Origin: Plasmopara viticola
Taxonomy: Eukaryota > Oomycota > Peronosporomycetes > Peronosporales > Peronosporaceae
Direction: 5' to 3'
DNA length: 64,000 nt
Assembly (NCBI GenBank): GCA_001695595.3
Contig: MBPM02000005.1
Coordinates: forward strand, 124,001 to 188,000
Positions 35,561 to 46,600 of this stretch are shown here, piece after piece. Each line of letters opens with the position of its first letter. Position 1 is the stretch's first letter. Position numbers and translations under genes: made by a program. The notes below the pieces were generated by a model that saw only the letters and a list, made by a program, of their open reading frames with translations, was not told the origin of the DNA and ran no database searches.

Positions 35561-35629
35561 AGTGTGGCACACTACAGAAATGCTAAATCTGACCAATTGA
35601 TCAACGGGTGAGTGAAAATTAAAGTTTCT
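35561..35629 (-). repeat. Right MULE inverted repeat
   Basis: Reverse complement of the left arm, from AGTGTGGCACACTACAG at 35561 through GACCAATTGATCAACGGGTG to AAAGTTTC at 35629. Confidence 0.88.
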
Positions 35630-36098
35630 CAAAACAAAATATGGGATAAGTATGTGCATCCTTCTTCGAAGATGACAATATCAGAGATACATGTAAGTTT
35701 TCGTTTCTCTTCCCTAGTGTCGATTTCAGAAGAAGCTACAGTACGCAAGATAATCTTTCTTTTCACACGACGACGGCCTCTCTGTGGTACAAAAAGCAAA
35801 TGCATGATGGACAAATCGATTGCATAAAACCTCTTGACAATTAATTTAAGGAAACACTCGTCAATTTGAAACGTCCGGCGGTGCAACTATCTCTGCCTGC
35901 GTGATGGAGAGCATCAAAACGCCGGACGTCTTCCTCGTAGACGAGGCCTCGTCCCTTAATAACGTACTCTTTTGAACGACACGGTTTTAAAGTGAACGCC
36001 AAGCGCGTAAAGGCAGTCACTAGAAGAACGGGACGTAAAGCTTGTGACTATTGTCGACCATACGGTTTTTAAAGCGGATGGGTACAAAGCCTCATTCT
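35630..36098. other. No gene seen
   Basis: Short unassigned frames only, between the MULE and SINE-like copy C. Confidence 0.5.
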
Positions 36099-36380
36099 GC
36101 ACGTGCTAGGCTCAGTCTGGCTAGTCCACGGCATAGAGTGGTGTCCGCATACGTCGAGTCTCGTTCGGCGGGCAGTGCAGCCAGCACCGAGGTCGTGAGG
36201 GTCTTCCATTATTTTGCTTAGCTCTGACTTGATAAGAGCCCAGGTGGCGCCCGGTGCTGGAGACCGTCGCGTCGAGGGTGAGACTCGTTAGAGACCTGCA
36301 GATGCCCGAAAGCACCTGCCCAAAGCGCGCGAGCATTTAGCCCCCGCGCTTGGAAGGAGGGCGTCACCCCAACCTTTTCC
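36099..36380 (-). repeat. SINE-like repeat, copy C (tail missing)
   Basis: Matches copy B from GCACGTGCTAGGCTCAGTC through GAGCATTTAGCCCCCGCGC to the CCCCAACCTTTTCC end. The tandem-pentamer tail end is absent on the left, so the copy is 5'-complete but tail-truncated. Orientation is minus, like copy B. It lies about 250 bases upstream of PLD copy 2. Confidence 0.8.
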
Positions 36381-36627
36381 AAGCTAAGCCTCTTCATGTT
36401 CCGAAAAAAGGATCCATGTGGCACGGTTGAGGACTGTACCACACGTTCTCAACTTTGAGGCTAGAGCCATGCAAAGTCCTCTGGCGATCAGTTACCCGCG
36501 TAAAAAACTTACGCAACTCCAACGTGTCGTTGTTCTGGTGACTCACGATAGGCCACTGGGGTATAGCACGTACTGACGTGGCACATGCCATTTCCACTTC
36601 TACTTCTCTTCACGTCCAGGTGAGAGA

Positions 36628-38388
36628 ATGCATGTCTGCGGCTTGGCCCTCGTTCGACTGCTCGTGAGTGGACTCCTTGTCACGCCATCGCCGTCTTCAG
36701 CCTGGTCCTTCGGCGAGCGATTTAGTTCGAGTTTCAATGCCTTGAAAAAGACCGTCAAGGAGACTTTCTCACCCAACGCCACGATTGATTTCTCGGATGG
36801 TACCGACATTGCCGTCAAGCAGCCAGGGCTCAAGGTACACGACTGGTTCCTCACCGAGGACGAAATCACCGCGTCTCGTGGTGGCATTCCCCGTCACGGA
36901 TTATATACGTACACTACTGGCAATCACATCACTGCCTTTACCGTCACAAAAGACTTTTTATCGTCGGTTGTGCGTGATTTTCAGGCCACGAAAGCAGGGG
37001 ATCGCGTCCTCCTGACGGCGTGGGATACGTGCCTTGTACCATTCGAACCGGAGCTGGACCCATTGGGGGTCACAACGGGCCTCGATAGTTTGGTACAAAA
37101 CATGGTACAGCGTGGGATTAGTGTCCACGCGTTAGTGTGGGCCAATATATTGTCTCCCAAACAGAATCTCGCCGTACGGGATGCAATGAATAAGCTCCCG
37201 CCGTCGCCCGTCAATGGTGCTCGAGCCGTCTTTCTCTTTGACGATCGTCTCCCGCTTCCGACGTCGTCGCACCATCAAAAGACCATAGTTATTGCTGCGA
37301 ACACATCGACAGGAGTCGACGAGTACCCGATTGCCTACGTTGGTGGCATCGATCCGTCTCTCGATCGATGGGATACCATCCATCACAACAATAGCGCGAT
37401 TCGAAAACGAGCCAAGATCAAGGACAAGTACGAAGGATGGATCGATGCGCACTTTCGGATCCACGGCCCTGCGGCCCAAGATGTCGCCAATAACTTTTTT
37501 CACCGATGGAATGCACAGTATAAACCGTGCGAAGGGGTCGACGACCTCTTGAGTTTTCGAAATCCTAAATATGCGAACTTACCCCCCCTCGATTATGCCA
37601 GTGGGACCCATCGGGCAACATTAGGGACGCACAACGTCCAGATTGTACGCACGTTTAGCTGCCTGTACCACCACAACAAGGAATTTGCCCCCCGTGGCGA
37701 ACAATCGTTGTTTGTTGCACGGATTCAGGCGATTAAGAAGGCCAAGAACTATATTTACATTGAAGATCAGTACTTTATCTATGTCCCCGAGCTCCTCGAA
37801 GCTCTCTTAGAGGTTCTCCCTCGCATTCAACGCTTGATTGTCGTGCTGCAGTATCCCGATGCCACTTTGAAAGCGTCAGGGTACGGGAAGTATCTTTACG
37901 AAATGGTACACCCCTTGACGAAGCACTTTCCCAATAAAGTGCAACTCTACGCCACAAAGACTGAGCTAAACATTTACGTGCACACGAAACTCGTGATCAT
38001 TGATGACGTCTACGTTTCGCTGGGTTCTGCGAATTGGAACCGCAGAAGCATGACGTCCGACTCGGAGCTCAATGCCAATGTGATTGATGACGCGACGGTC
38101 GAATCACCGGATGGCATTACCGTGCTGCAATTGGCACGGGACATGCGCATTCGCAAGTTTGTCGAAATGACGGGACGGAGTTATGAAGATCTCGATGCCA
38201 TGACACTAATCGAGGCTGCAGAGGAGTTGAAAGTGGCAGCAAAAGACGATGCGTCGATTTTAATGGATGTCAAGGTTGGGTACCAATTGTACCACGAAAT
38301 GTTTGTCGACCTCCTTCGGGAACAAATTGATCCACAAGAAGTGTGCCAGTATTCCGAAACAGAGTTTAAAGGACATCTTGAAAGATGA
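36628..38388 (+). CDS. Secreted phospholipase D-like protein (PLD copy 2)
   Basis: A 586-residue protein starting with a signal peptide (hydrophobic residues about 6-25, cut expected after SSAWS). PLD motif 1 is HHQKTIVIAAN with H216, K218 and Ala223 where Asp is usual, then AYVGGID and DRWDTIHH. Motif 2 is complete with H452, K454, D459 and GSANWN. It is paralogous to the gene at 17904-19688: about four-fifths identical in the N-terminal half and about 96 percent identical from GTHNVQIVRTFSCLY onward, judged by eye. It belongs to the expanded secreted PLD-like family of oomycetes; a role in membrane lipid modification is inferred. It converges on the broken dynactin copy but is separated from it by 3.2 kb rather than 52 bases. 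Confidence 0.93.
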   Translation: MHVCGLALVRLLVSGLLVTPSPSSAWSFGERFSSSFNALKKTVKETFSPNATIDFSDGTDIAVKQPGLKVHDWFLTEDEITASRGGIPRHGLYTYTTGNHITAFTVTKDFLSSVVRDFQATKAGDRVLLTAWDTCLVPFEPELDPLGVTTGLDSLVQNMVQRGISVHALVWANILSPKQNLAVRDAMNKLPPSPVNGARAVFLFDDRLPLPTSSHHQKTIVIAANTSTGVDEYPIAYVGGIDPSLDRWDTIHHNNSAIRKRAKIKDKYEGWIDAHFRIHGPAAQDVANNFFHRWNAQYKPCEGVDDLLSFRNPKYANLPPLDYASGTHRATLGTHNVQIVRTFSCLYHHNKEFAPRGEQSLFVARIQAIKKAKNYIYIEDQYFIYVPELLEALLEVLPRIQRLIVVLQYPDATLKASGYGKYLYEMVHPLTKHFPNKVQLYATKTELNIYVHTKLVIIDDVYVSLGSANWNRRSMTSDSELNANVIDDATVESPDGITVLQLARDMRIRKFVEMTGRSYEDLDAMTLIEAAEELKVAAKDDASILMDVKVGYQLYHEMFVDLLREQIDPQEVCQYSETEFKGHLER

Positions 38389-41300
38389 CGTTGCAGACAT
38401 TTGCAGGCAATAAACTGACTTTACGTATAGGTCTTTTTTTCGCAACCTGCGTGATACTGGTAAGCCGTGGGTTTAAGGTTTATGATGAAATAGAATTCCT
38501 TTTTATAAGAATAGCCAGTCGATTGCTATGGCTTTCACGTTTTGCTCTCGACACTAAAAAGTAGTCGCTTCTTTGATTGACGAATCATAAAAATTAGTAT
38601 TTGGATCGTTTTCATCAAACACATCAGCCCTGCTCTCTTCTAGACTGGTTTGCTAGTCATTTGCTACGTCGCAAGCCAAACTAAAACACCATCTTGAGCA
38701 GCGATCGTAGAAATGATAGCTATGACCACATTGACGCCGTGCAGAAAGATGCACGGTCTACCAGTGAGAAGTTTGATGTTTTTGATGCGACACAAAGTTT
38801 AAGACGCAGTATCTTTCGAAATATCTCAATATGCAAAGCAAAAAGGTGACCGATAGGGTGTTTAGGTTTCGTTTAGCGGGAAGGCAGTTGTTACTAAAAA
38901 GGTTCGGCTCTAGGTATCGACACGCTGCATCCTCCCACTAGGACTTGGATTACATCCAGTTATTGGGAAGTATGTACTGATTTGTTAGACATTAGCTCGG
39001 TCATAACAGTGACCAAATAAGCAGTGAGTACGGCTGCCAGTCGGCCAAGTTATTTAGCGATGACCAAGTTAGCATATAGGAAAGAAATTCAACTTCCAAA
39101 AGTGCCCCAGTACCAATTCTAGTCTTGTGTTTAAGGCTTTGGCTGCAACCCAAGCTGTGCCTGCGCCGTCGATAAAACATTTGTAATTCACCCGCCAAAG
39201 GAACGAGCATGACGGTTGTAAGACTAAAAAGGATCCTTGCCGAAATACGAAGAAAAGAAGAGCATATGATAAAAAGCATGATGCACGAATCTTGCACGCA
39301 CGATTCTAATGCGATTTACATTCCCCGTGAGGCTTGAACTCACGACAAATACTCATCTGGCTTTTCGCCGGCTCGACAACGACATTGCTGCCAAGAATAT
39401 AATTGCTCGAACGTAGGCCACAAAATACTTAAACTTGTCGAGATTATGCTACGAACCTTGCTTGTAACGACAATGATATTTTCTGAGAGCCAAGACCCGC
39501 CACCATTGACGATGTCATCGATGTTGGGTACCAGAGAAGAGAGAGCGAGGTCGAAGACTATTTTTGCCGTACATTTCATAGGTAGGTCTAATAAGTAAAA
39601 ATGTAGTGGTAGAGGGACTACTTGACTTACCTACCACCAAGCATTGGCGCAAATTGCCAGTTCATATACTATTTGAACAACAGGCGTAAGGAGACACGGG
39701 GGGAGGGGCTTTTGGATGGGTTGATGCAGACCATGGCGCCGAGATTTACATAGATTTGGTTGTGCTGCGAGGGTTCTCGGGGGGGCACTCCTCGCGAGGC
39801 GTGTAGTTGAAAAGCTCGATGAAAAACTATTATAGCGCGACTCTGAATTACTATGTGCGCGCTTCTCTAAGCTCATAGACGTAATGTAATTCGATTCAAA
39901 GTTTGTACTTTGAAGCGTAACTCCTTTTACGCTTTCAATTGCTGTGTGTGGGTAATAATGCTGACATTACCTTAGGGTATTCCGAGACTAGGCACGAGCC
40001 ACCTTTGCCCTTTTTTTAGGGTAGAAATCAATAAGCGAGATTAAATGTATTGCTAAAGTACAAATTGTACACTTTATGAGTTATAGGCACCCCCCGAGAA
40101 TCTTGACTTCGCCACAATCTCGGGCTCGGTGCTGGGAACGTTAGCTACGAGCGCGTGCACAAGGTCATTCCTTTTATGTCTTAAGGTGCGGCCAAACTAT
40201 CTCGACGTACTGTTGTTGGATATGACCAGGCCTGCCACGACTCTCAAATTAATTGCCAGAGCTATTACAGTGTCTGCCACGAGCTCTGTGAGGCAGAATA
40301 GTCAATTCAAGTCACGCACGACGGTCTTGGCAAGTAAGGAGTGCTGGAAGAGGCGCTCCTGCCTCAGTCTTGTGCATTGCTCATGAAATGAAGTCGCTCC
40401 TGCGCGACCAAATGCGCGCACTTGAGACTGGTCTACAGAGCGCAGCAATGCCAGGGCGGTCCACGATCTTTCGAAGGAGATAAATTTCTTTGTTGTATTG
40501 CTTGTGGGCTTCATAATCGGATTGACCACTACGCGACTCTGTTGGAGGTGTACGAACTGCGTTGGCAACTCGCTTCCTTTCGTAGTGAGATTAACGCTTG
40601 GCCAACCGCTCAAAAAGCGCCGTATGGATAAGCTTATGGCCAATCTATCGGTACTGTCAGCTGTGTCATGGTTGCCCGTGTTCATTACACCAGCAAGGCT
40701 AAGCACAGGGAAAACGCTCCAAAAGAGATTAAAAGTAACTCCAAATCTTATTTGAGACCAAAGTCCTGACGATCGATATACCTCAATGGGCACATCGACA
40801 TCTTCTTAGGAAGGTCAGCGGTGTACGCTAGCCATGCTGGAAAAGGCCGTTTTAAACAATGTGAAAAAAAAACTGAACTTGCCCTGTCTAGCAACACCTT
40901 GTCAGCTTTTAGAAGACACATTAAAATCTGTCACTTCGCTTTTTGATAGTTCTCTTTGCTGTCTCGGATAAATGGAATCGCATTCCTTGCCTAACTGAAC
41001 TTAACCGGCCAGCTACGCGCAAAAAGAAAAGGCTGTTGGAGACCTACGCAAAACGCCGTGTCCATTTATATGTTTGCCTTCTGTTACTGGTTAACAGGTG
41101 CCATAGGCAATAGACGGCACACGAACGCCACCATACTCGTGCCAGCATTAATATCTGGTGAGCCAAAGACGAATTTGAGCTTTACGGACTTTCAATAGTC
41201 CGCCGATATTAACAGACTCTGTAATAGATCTGATACTCTCAAGTTTTCACATACTTGGTGAATAACTTGTATATAAAGGGCTACCAATATGCTGGGCAAA

Positions 41301-41593
41301 CCGAGAGAAGGGTGGCATAAATTTGTTGGTCCAAACGTCTGCTAATCGGAGCACCATGTGTCTAGAGAATTGTATTGTACGCCAAGTCTTGTTGTGACTT
41401 GAGCTGAATCTCCCAGATCCACTTTCTAGTCGAGGAGACTGTCGGCTTACTTATAGCGAGCCAATTGCAGTCACTATTGTTAGTCAACTTTAGTGTCTTT
41501 GCCTGCGTTAAAAAATAGCACTCGAAGCCAATGCTTTTGTAAAAGAGAATTTCAGAAAGCTTATAAATATTGAGTTTGCATAAAATTTAAATC
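38389..41593. other. 3.2-kb insertion-like spacer
   Basis: In the left copy of the duplication, PLD and dynactin are 52 bases apart; here 3.2 kb intervenes. A 163-codon minus frame (40302-40793) is present but has no recognisable domain and I do not call it. A tRNA-like T-arm (GTGAGGCTTGAACTCAC at 39327-39343) with an adjoining TTCCCC stands alone. The stretch is probably decayed inserted repeat DNA. Confidence 0.5.
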
Positions 41594-42170
41594 TCAAACC
41601 TGCAGCTGATCTAGTAGTGCGTTATACTCGACGCACTTTTCAGATAATACGCACATCATTTGCTGGTACATGGCCAGCACCTTTCCAACGCGCAAATGAG
41701 TTGCCAAGATACGCTCCCTCTCCCATTCGCTTTGAGTCTCAATCTGTGTCAATTGCATCTGCAGGGAAGCTTCGGGGGCGCGCAATTGGTCCAAGACGCA
41801 CGTCAGTTGTTCCATCTGCTGCAGCTGGGCCGAGATCGCGTGCAAGCGGTCTGTCGAACTTAGGATCGATGCACGTTGTAGCTCCTTAATCGGTCCAAAG
41901 CTGTTGGAAGTAAGAGTGTTGAGATGGAAGCTGTAGCTGTCCGACGTACTCCTGATCTATAAGAGGGTTACACTTTCGAGATTGATCGTGGTTGGAGACT
42001 TGATACGTACAGAGTTCGCGGAGCTTGAGACACCCGGAAACGACCGATTAGAGCTGATTTAATTGATGTTGAAGACCACGCAGACGATCGATAAGAGGCG
42101 GATGACCACACGGTGAAGTACCCAGCACCTTTGCTCGTAAATGTGCTTCTCGTTCTTCGAGCACGTCCAT
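41594..42170 (-). pseudogene. Dynactin subunit 3-like, inactivated copy
   Basis: Nearly identical to the gene at 17273-17851, starting from the same MDVLEERE start (ATG at 42168-42170) and ending with the same LLDQLQV. Two lesions are visible. A TAA stop lies in the first exon, where the intact copy reads LLAT after HQLDQ. A 2-base deletion in the second exon (around 41920) breaks the NTLTSN segment. The 3' 83 codons remain open (41594-41845). The intron borders are kept. This is the right-hand copy of the inverted duplication. Confidence 0.88.
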
Positions 42171-42542
42171 GACGGTATATTTTGTGGTGAAGTTTTTTGT
42201 ATAAAATTCAAAAAAACACACAATCCCTCTTTGTAAGAACTTAATATAACAGAGGTGTAGAGTAAGCTGGAGCGGGAATTATGACCTCGTCCTACTATTG
42301 AGGACACTTCGCTGCTTTTGGTGACGGAACAACAAGGACCAGGCGCAGTCATATATTTCATCGCTAACACGAGCGATATAGAGAATATTCAACCTACTGA
42401 CTCACTTAAGAAAAGCAGGCAGCAAATTTTAACTAATGACTTTTAAAAGGTCTGCGATGCTTAACACCTTACTTTCAATACAGAGTTTTAAGGACGAAAG
42501 AAAGGTACATACGATAGATAGAAAAGAAACCTCAAGTAATTG
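42171..42542. other. Intergenic, dynactin pseudogene to bZIP gene
   Basis: No gene seen. Similar to 16790-17272 of the left copy in inverted orientation, for example the TTAATATAACAGAGG stretch near 42241, which is the inverse of part of 17180-17200. Confidence 0.55.
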
Positions 42543-43688
42543 TCATTCACACAATATATAGGCCAAATCAAAGCGGTCCAGTCGCCTTTTCGACGCCGGC
42601 TCGCAAGACACTTCGTCGTCACTGACAACGGCAACCATCTCGTCCTTCCAAGAGCGTTTGATTTCACGCGGCCTAAAACTGTCGGTGCTGCTATAATCGG
42701 GCATTCGCGGCAACTCTTCCTTTTCTAGAAACTTGACCGCAGCAAGTTCTCGCCCGTCACTCTCATCTCCAATCATATGATCTTTTGCAATTAACGCAAG
42801 ACTTAGAACGCGTACCACGACTTCGGGTGCCCTGAGTGCCGCCATCATGGCCCCAACAAAATCGACTTCGGGGGCGTACCACTTGATTTTTCCACCACTA
42901 TTGAAATGGAATCGATTGACACAGGGGTACGCAAGTTCCAGTCCAATCAGTGCCTGCATCAGTGCCTCGTCGCCTACTAAATGAGGAAAGACCTCTTCTA
43001 CCGTGCGGCGCGAAATGCGCACGCGCAATTCGGCTGTAATGACCACATCGAGCGCTTCGTCATCGTCCCAATCATTCCCCGTCACGACATGGGGCTCAGT
43101 CACTTGGGCAATATGAAACGACTTGATTGTCCACTCAATCGCCGCATGGTACAGTGAGTACCGCTCCCATTGCGTCAAGAGTAACTCCGTGCCCCAAAAC
43201 TCCCCAAACCGCACATCCTCGGTGGTAACCGCGGTTAAAAAGCCGCGTTGCGCATTGGTAGCTTGCGCCACGAGTGCCGCCGACGCGCTCTGCTCGTCGA
43301 CGATCAGACGCACGGGGGTCCCACGCTGAAAGAGCGACCAATACTCGTTCACGATCCGAGCCGCAGCACCCAAGGGCGTACTGCGTAGCGACAGCGCCAA
43401 CTCGTCTTGTACTTGACGTGATATGGTCAGAGCTGCGATCTCGTCGCGTAACTCGGCGACACGCTTTGACAGGTGGGCACTATAGCGCTTCCGTCGCCGT
43501 CGGTAATACTTTCCACGCTCGCTGTTGGACATGGACTTGAGATTGGGTGGTGGGGTCTCGTTGTACGTGGTAAACCCGCAAGTCTTGTGCGTGAGTCCGT
43601 GCACTCGACGAGCACTCATGACTGCAGAAGGAGAGGAGTAGGAGTGCACGAGTCGCGCAAGACGAAACGGCGACTGAAAGGTACGCAC
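42543..43688 (-). CDS. bZIP-like transcription regulator with atypical basic region
   Basis: A 381-residue protein. Residues 54-69 (SNSERGKYYRRRRKRY) form a basic region with the N-x7-R spacing of bZIP proteins, but with Arg/Gly/Lys where the usual paired Ala stand. A short heptad zipper follows (L73, L80, I84, L87). The remaining 280 residues are a conserved unassigned domain shared with the gene at 50584-51666, including WERYSLYHAAIEW, RRTVEEVFPHL and KDHMIGD. The acidic and Lys/Arg-rich end finishes DRFDLAYILCE. The first Met at 43688 may be too early; M24 (MSARRVHG) is an alternative. It would act in the nucleus on DNA as a dimer, by family inference. It is the intact partner of the remnant at 16294-16789. 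Confidence 0.82.
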   Translation of the reverse strand: MRTFQSPFRLARLVHSYSSPSAVMSARRVHGLTHKTCGFTTYNETPPPNLKSMSNSERGKYYRRRRKRYSAHLSKRVAELRDEIAALTISRQVQDELALSLRSTPLGAAARIVNEYWSLFQRGTPVRLIVDEQSASAALVAQATNAQRGFLTAVTTEDVRFGEFWGTELLLTQWERYSLYHAAIEWTIKSFHIAQVTEPHVVTGNDWDDDEALDVVITAELRVRISRRTVEEVFPHLVGDEALMQALIGLELAYPCVNRFHFNSGGKIKWYAPEVDFVGAMMAALRAPEVVVRVLSLALIAKDHMIGDESDGRELAAVKFLEKEELPRMPDYSSTDSFRPREIKRSWKDEMVAVVSDDEVSCEPASKRRLDRFDLAYILCE

Positions 43689-46600
43689 TTTTGTAATCTT
43701 TTCGAGAAAAGAATCTCGATCCGATTATGTGCTACAATTTCCGACGGAATAAATTAGCATATATACTCGTCCGATGACGAAAGAAGTGCTCGGATTTTAG
43801 ATCCAGAAACTGGCTTGTAGGCAATTCCTCTATATTTTTAAAAATGAAGAACAAAATCTACATCTTTCGAGGTTTGTGACTTGTGCTGAAAGAAATACGG
43901 CAGCGGCACGAGTTGTTTTCGTCCTTGCTTTTTTTCTCAAAAACGATGTCTGCACAATGGAAAGCTTGGTCACTGCTTGAGAAGGCTCACTTATCACTTG
44001 GGCATGCAGAAAGAGCGTACAGTAGTGGATTTGTGTCGTGTCATATTAAGTGACGGAGTGGCCTGCAATATGGACTTTACTAAAAAAGCGATAAGGTTCC
44101 TGCCGTGCACTAGAGAGCACCATGCTTAAAGCACCTTTGGCGGCACGCACGTTTTTGTTGCGAAATTGTAAAGGTCCGTTGTATCCTCCTTTACCAAGAG
44201 TTGAATTACATCCAACTGAAGAGTCACCAGAAATAAGCAGGCTTTGGGCCGGCTAAAATGACCAGGCCAACTCCTCAAAAGAAAGTCTCGACTTCAGAAG
44301 AGCCTCAACTTCAAAAGAGCATAACCGACCTCCGAATCTAAGGCTGTGCATACTAGAAAAGCTCTGCCTGTGTCATGATTGGCGAGCCTTGCACAGCTTT
44401 GTTTTTAAGGAGATACTCAGACAAAGAAGACTCTGGAAGAGCCCTTTACTTAACAGCGGGGGGAATGCGTCCCGATCGTTGGCTTTCGCCCGGTGGTTCA
44501 TAAACACCTTCGTCTATGGGCGATATGGCGAGGATAGTCGAGTGCGTTCCCGTAAATTGTCACCTGCTTGAATCATCGTCATACTTATAGGCCATGCGAA
44601 AGGTCTCATAGTAAGGTCACAAAGGTCCATGATTTTCTAAAGCAAAGATTCATTTTGGGATATTTCCTGCTGACAAGGTTGCTAGAATTGGGGATCACGA
44701 GATAAAAACGACCTTCCGGGTGCTTATTATCATACAATCAAGGTCATAAAGCCAAGCAGAAAGGTCATTTGCTTCGCTGACCGTGAGGGCCCTCAGTAGG
44801 CCATTAACCGCGTGCCATTCAGAAAAGAAATATATAAAAAGGAGCCTTGTTCTGATGCAGCCTTTAATCTGCGGTGCGCTCCTTTGCAGCAACCCTGCAG
44901 AAGAATTATACTTGACGTCATGAGACGCCTGAGGACAAAGGGTGCGATAATTCGGGACTTCTCAGCACTGCCACCACCACGATTCTTTTAGAAAGAATAC
45001 TTTATATTAGATGAGCCTTCGAGGTATATGAAGACAGCTTCTCGACCGAAGTGATTAAGTCCGTAAGCTAAAAGTATAAGTTGTTGACTCAAATGGCTCG
45101 GAGACAACTCACCTAACGGTGTCAATCTTACTACTGAGCGTCTAAGCTTATATGTACATACACCCCCCCCTCAGATGTCTATGAAACAACAAAAGAAAGG
45201 GTGACGTCTAGAGATCCGCCATCAAAGCTCTTACTGGAAAAAAGAGCCAAGAACGAGATTACGCTCAAGCTGAAAGCGACATCAGGCAATGGCTATTACC
45301 ATACACGTAGGCTTATAATTTTCTTCCTCTTCAAAAAGACACCGAATGGCATGGTGAAATCCCGCACGTGTCACCGATATTTTTGTTTAAAATTAAGTGG
45401 AAAGTGGCAACTATTTCACACTCATAAAAAAATCTATCTGCACAGCTACCCAAATCAAAGATGGACGCGCTGCCTAACGACATGTTCGGGTGTACATTGT
45501 GAATTGCTTTAAATTTGCAAGATGGCTGCTATTAAATTTGACAAATCTAGCAAAAAGGATAATATCTACTTAAGTCTTGACGGCGTTTTAATCATCAGGG
45601 CGCGCAATTGTTTCGATCGTAACGGCTTTTGGCTATGTATACTTTGACGTTTTATTCGTTAAACGCCGAGAGACTAGTCAGCTTTGGTGACTATTTGAAG
45701 CGACTTAGACAAATCTATGAGGCCACGAGAACCAAGTAACTTTCTAGCAAGTCGACAAATGTGACCTTTAAAAAACAAAAAATTGAGTATTCGAATACTT
45801 TGTAAGCAATTGTGGGGATCGAGCAATATCGTAAAAATTGAAGCCGTTTCGAGTTGACCTACATCACGGTATATTAAGTTTTTAAAAAGCGGTCAGGCCT
45901 GACCAACTATTCGCACAAGTTCAGAGCTGGCATAGAATGTAATTTCGAACTTTACTCTCTGTTGTCTAATAGTGGTGACATCGTCAGCGGGGGGTGAAGC
46001 TTGACTTCCAGATAATATTGTTGCTGTAGTCGAAGATCGACGAAGTGATTGTCATTTTTTTCAATATACTTATCCGCCGAATGCAAGTCTGACGGACTCA
46101 GTGTGCTTGTCGACGCAGGACAGATAATATGTTGGCCAACGTCAAGCGGGCTTAAAGCTCTATCGACGAACGAGCTCACCAGCGTCAGCAACCGAGTGCT
46201 AGTTGGCCATGCTACTAAGTTTAAATTCGTTCATAGATATAGACGCGAGTTTTATTCGAAAATAGCATTATCGTCACCAAAACAGCACTCAGAACGTATC
46301 GAATTACATTGCCGCGAATTGTATATAGCGTGATTGCGCTCATATCACGAGATTACATACGCATAATGGTACAACCTCGTTGTTTGTCTCGCCACGCGCA
46401 ACGACAGCAAAAATAGCTAAATATGCGCCATCGTCGACAAACTGGCACTCTATTGATTGCAATATAGTAAGTTCAGCCGGTTTCGTTCCGACACACTAGA
46501 CACACATATGCCCGCGGTTTTTCGACGTAGGCCACCGGCCTTTCGTAGAGATCTATTAACCGACTGCTTCAGCGAGCTTTTCTTACATCTCAATGACTAC

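Larger units (their letters stand above)
33430..35629 (+). mobile_element. MULE-type DNA transposon, inactive
   Basis: A 2.2-kb element with near-perfect inverted repeats of about 62 bases (33458-33519 and 35561-35622), enclosing a single transposase gene in the plus direction. Including the outer AAACTTTAATTTTCACTCAC copy at 33431-33450, the similarity reaches 33430 and 35629. TIR-bounded layout plus a FAR1-like N-terminus, MULE DDE core and C-terminal CCHC knuckle define a Mutator-like element. No 8-11 bp target duplication is evident. The transposase has at least four frame breaks. Confidence 0.88.

Noticed and set aside
39321..39350. tRNA-like T-arm with possible acceptor part
   Set aside because: No matching 5' acceptor strand, D arm or anticodon arm was found, so no tRNA gene is called.
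40302..40793. 163-codon minus-strand frame
   Set aside because: No domain, no signal, composition not distinctive, and overlapping plus frames are equally long; not enough to call a gene.
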